From positions 1 to 14,595 of the forward strand of contig JAISID010000012.1 of assembly GCA_031262205.1 (NCBI GenBank): a stretch of DNA of 14,595 nucleotides, given 5' to 3'. The notes beneath the pieces were generated by a model. That model had not been told where the DNA came from, searched no databases, and worked only from the letters and a program-made list of their open reading frames with translations. Both the position numbers and the translations under genes were made by a program. Of this stretch, positions 13,851 to 14,595 are shown in pieces. Position 1 is the first letter of the stretch, and each line of letters starts with the position of its first letter. Origin of the DNA: Holosporales bacterium. Lineage in GTDB: Bacteria; Pseudomonadota; Alphaproteobacteria; RUG11792.

Positions 13851-14595
13851 TCTCCGTTCCCCTCTTGTTCCGTTAAAATTTGCGGTTTTTTATTCCAAGT
13901 TATTGAAAGAAGCAAGGCCGCGACTACGGCGGATAAAATAATCGCCATAAATACCGAATCCCAACCGTGATGATCGGCCAAAACTCCAATTCCCAAACCG
14001 GAAATAGCCATTCCGACGTATCCAAAAGTTCCAGTTAAGCCGTTCGCCGTAGACGCAGCTTTTTTCGATGCGAAATCGGCGGCGGCGACTCCGATTAATA
14101 TTTGAGGACCTGAAATTAAAAATCCAATCCCAAACATACAAAGAAGACTCGCAAGGTACATTCCCTTCGGAGCCAACCACAGAATCGCAACCAGCGCGCT
14201 AATCATGATCATATACAACGTAGACACCGGCCCTCTTCTTCCGCTAAAAACCTTATCTGAAAGATATCCGGCGCATACGCCGCCGAACATACTCGCTATG
14301 TCGAACATCACCATTTGGAGACCCGCTTTTAATATAGAAATACCCTTTGCCTCTAGAAGTATCGTCGGCCCCCAATTTAAAAACGTCATTCGGCAAATAT
14401 ATGTAAATAAATTTGCAAGCGCGACAAGCAAGACCCACTTATTGCCTATGGCCATTTTCAGAGTTTCCATATACGATAATTTTTCTTCGTCTTCAACTTG
14501 CCATCTTTCGCTTTTAGCAACGGACATAAGCCCCGTTATTCTTTCAACGGAGGGAAGCCTTAGGGATTCTGGAGTATCTCTTAATCTATTAAATA
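13847..14595 (-). CDS. Organophosphate:phosphate antiporter, C-terminal half (partial)
   Basis: Member of the OPA group of the major facilitator superfamily (GlpT, UhpT, UhpC, PgtP), which exchange glycerol-3-phosphate, hexose-phosphates or phosphoglycerates for phosphate across the inner membrane. The frame stays open to the window edge, so about 248 C-terminal residues are seen. They begin with RDTPESLRLPSVE, the central-loop motif of the family, followed by six membrane segments (helices 7-12), the loop GYLSDKVFSGRRGP, and GPQILIGVAAADFASKKAASTANGLTGTFGY. The 5' half and promoter lie outside. The substrate cannot be told from this half. Its TGA overlaps the TTG of dapD, so the two are cotranscribed. 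In a host-associated bacterium it would import host phosphorylated metabolites; that is inference. Confidence 0.88.
   Translation of the reverse strand, partial: FNRLRDTPESLRLPSVERITGLMSVAKSERWQVEDEEKLSYMETLKMAIGNKWVLLVALANLFTYICRMTFLNWGPTILLEAKGISILKAGLQMVMFDIASMFGGVCAGYLSDKVFSGRRGPVSTLYMIMISALVAILWLAPKGMYLASLLCMFGIGFLISGPQILIGVAAADFASKKAASTANGLTGTFGYVGMAISGLGIGVLADHHGWDSVFMAIILSAVVAALLLSITWNKKPQILTEQEGNGD
13851..13864 (-). promoter_or_regulatory. Ribosome binding site for the TTG start of dapD
   Basis: GAGGGG (13859-13864, minus strand) lies eight bases before TTG (13850-13848), inside the end of the transporter gene. No ATG is available near the conserved N-terminus, so TTG is the likely start. 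Confidence 0.65.

Overview
The window looks like part of an AT-rich, low-density bacterial chromosome, most likely from a host-associated alphaproteobacterium (Holosporales- or Rickettsiales-like). This placement is inferred from gene content and motifs, not from a marker gene. The supporting points are: the PlsC acyltransferase motif of the HX4E type common in Alphaproteobacteria; the acpP-fabF pair; RodA; a succinylase-pathway DapD; an OPA-family organophosphate antiporter of the sort intracellular bacteria use to take up host phosphorylated compounds; roughly 20% non-coding DNA; and a frameshifted ABC-F gene. TTG starts with good Shine-Dalgarno sites appear at fabF and dapD. No rRNA, tRNA, CRISPR array, transposase or integrase was seen.

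Layout, left to right. Positions 1-356 are an edge fragment and a gene-poor gap. On the minus strand lie trxB and, upstream of it, a 438-residue exported protein of unknown function, probably transcribed together from a promoter at about 2694-2722. A divergent promoter drives acpP and fabF on the plus strand (fatty-acid synthesis). A 469-bp gap carries a near-consensus promoter at 4620 and several hairpins, then plsC and rodA overlap (phospholipid synthesis and rod-shape peptidoglycan synthesis).

From 6710 to 11422 the region looks accessory. On the minus strand are a small signal-less SleB-type cell-wall hydrolase, an unrecognised 269-residue protein, and a single-domain ABC-F ATPase broken by a frameshift. 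On the plus strand is an exported, cysteine-rich protein with C-terminal tandem repeats, codon use unlike its neighbours, and an 11-bp duplication exactly at its start codon.

The right end returns to core metabolism on the minus strand: gpmI (glycolysis/gluconeogenesis), dapD (meso-diaminopimelate/lysine) with an unusual active-site turn, and, overlapping dapD, the C-terminal half of an organophosphate:phosphate antiporter that runs off the window. trxB, acpP-fabF, plsC-rodA, dapD and gpmI together serve redox balance, membrane lipid, peptidoglycan and central carbon metabolism. The middle region holds the less explained material. I found no complete, clearly new system. The best candidates for follow-up are the repeat-bearing exported protein, the hairpin-rich leader before plsC, and a recurring intergenic motif.
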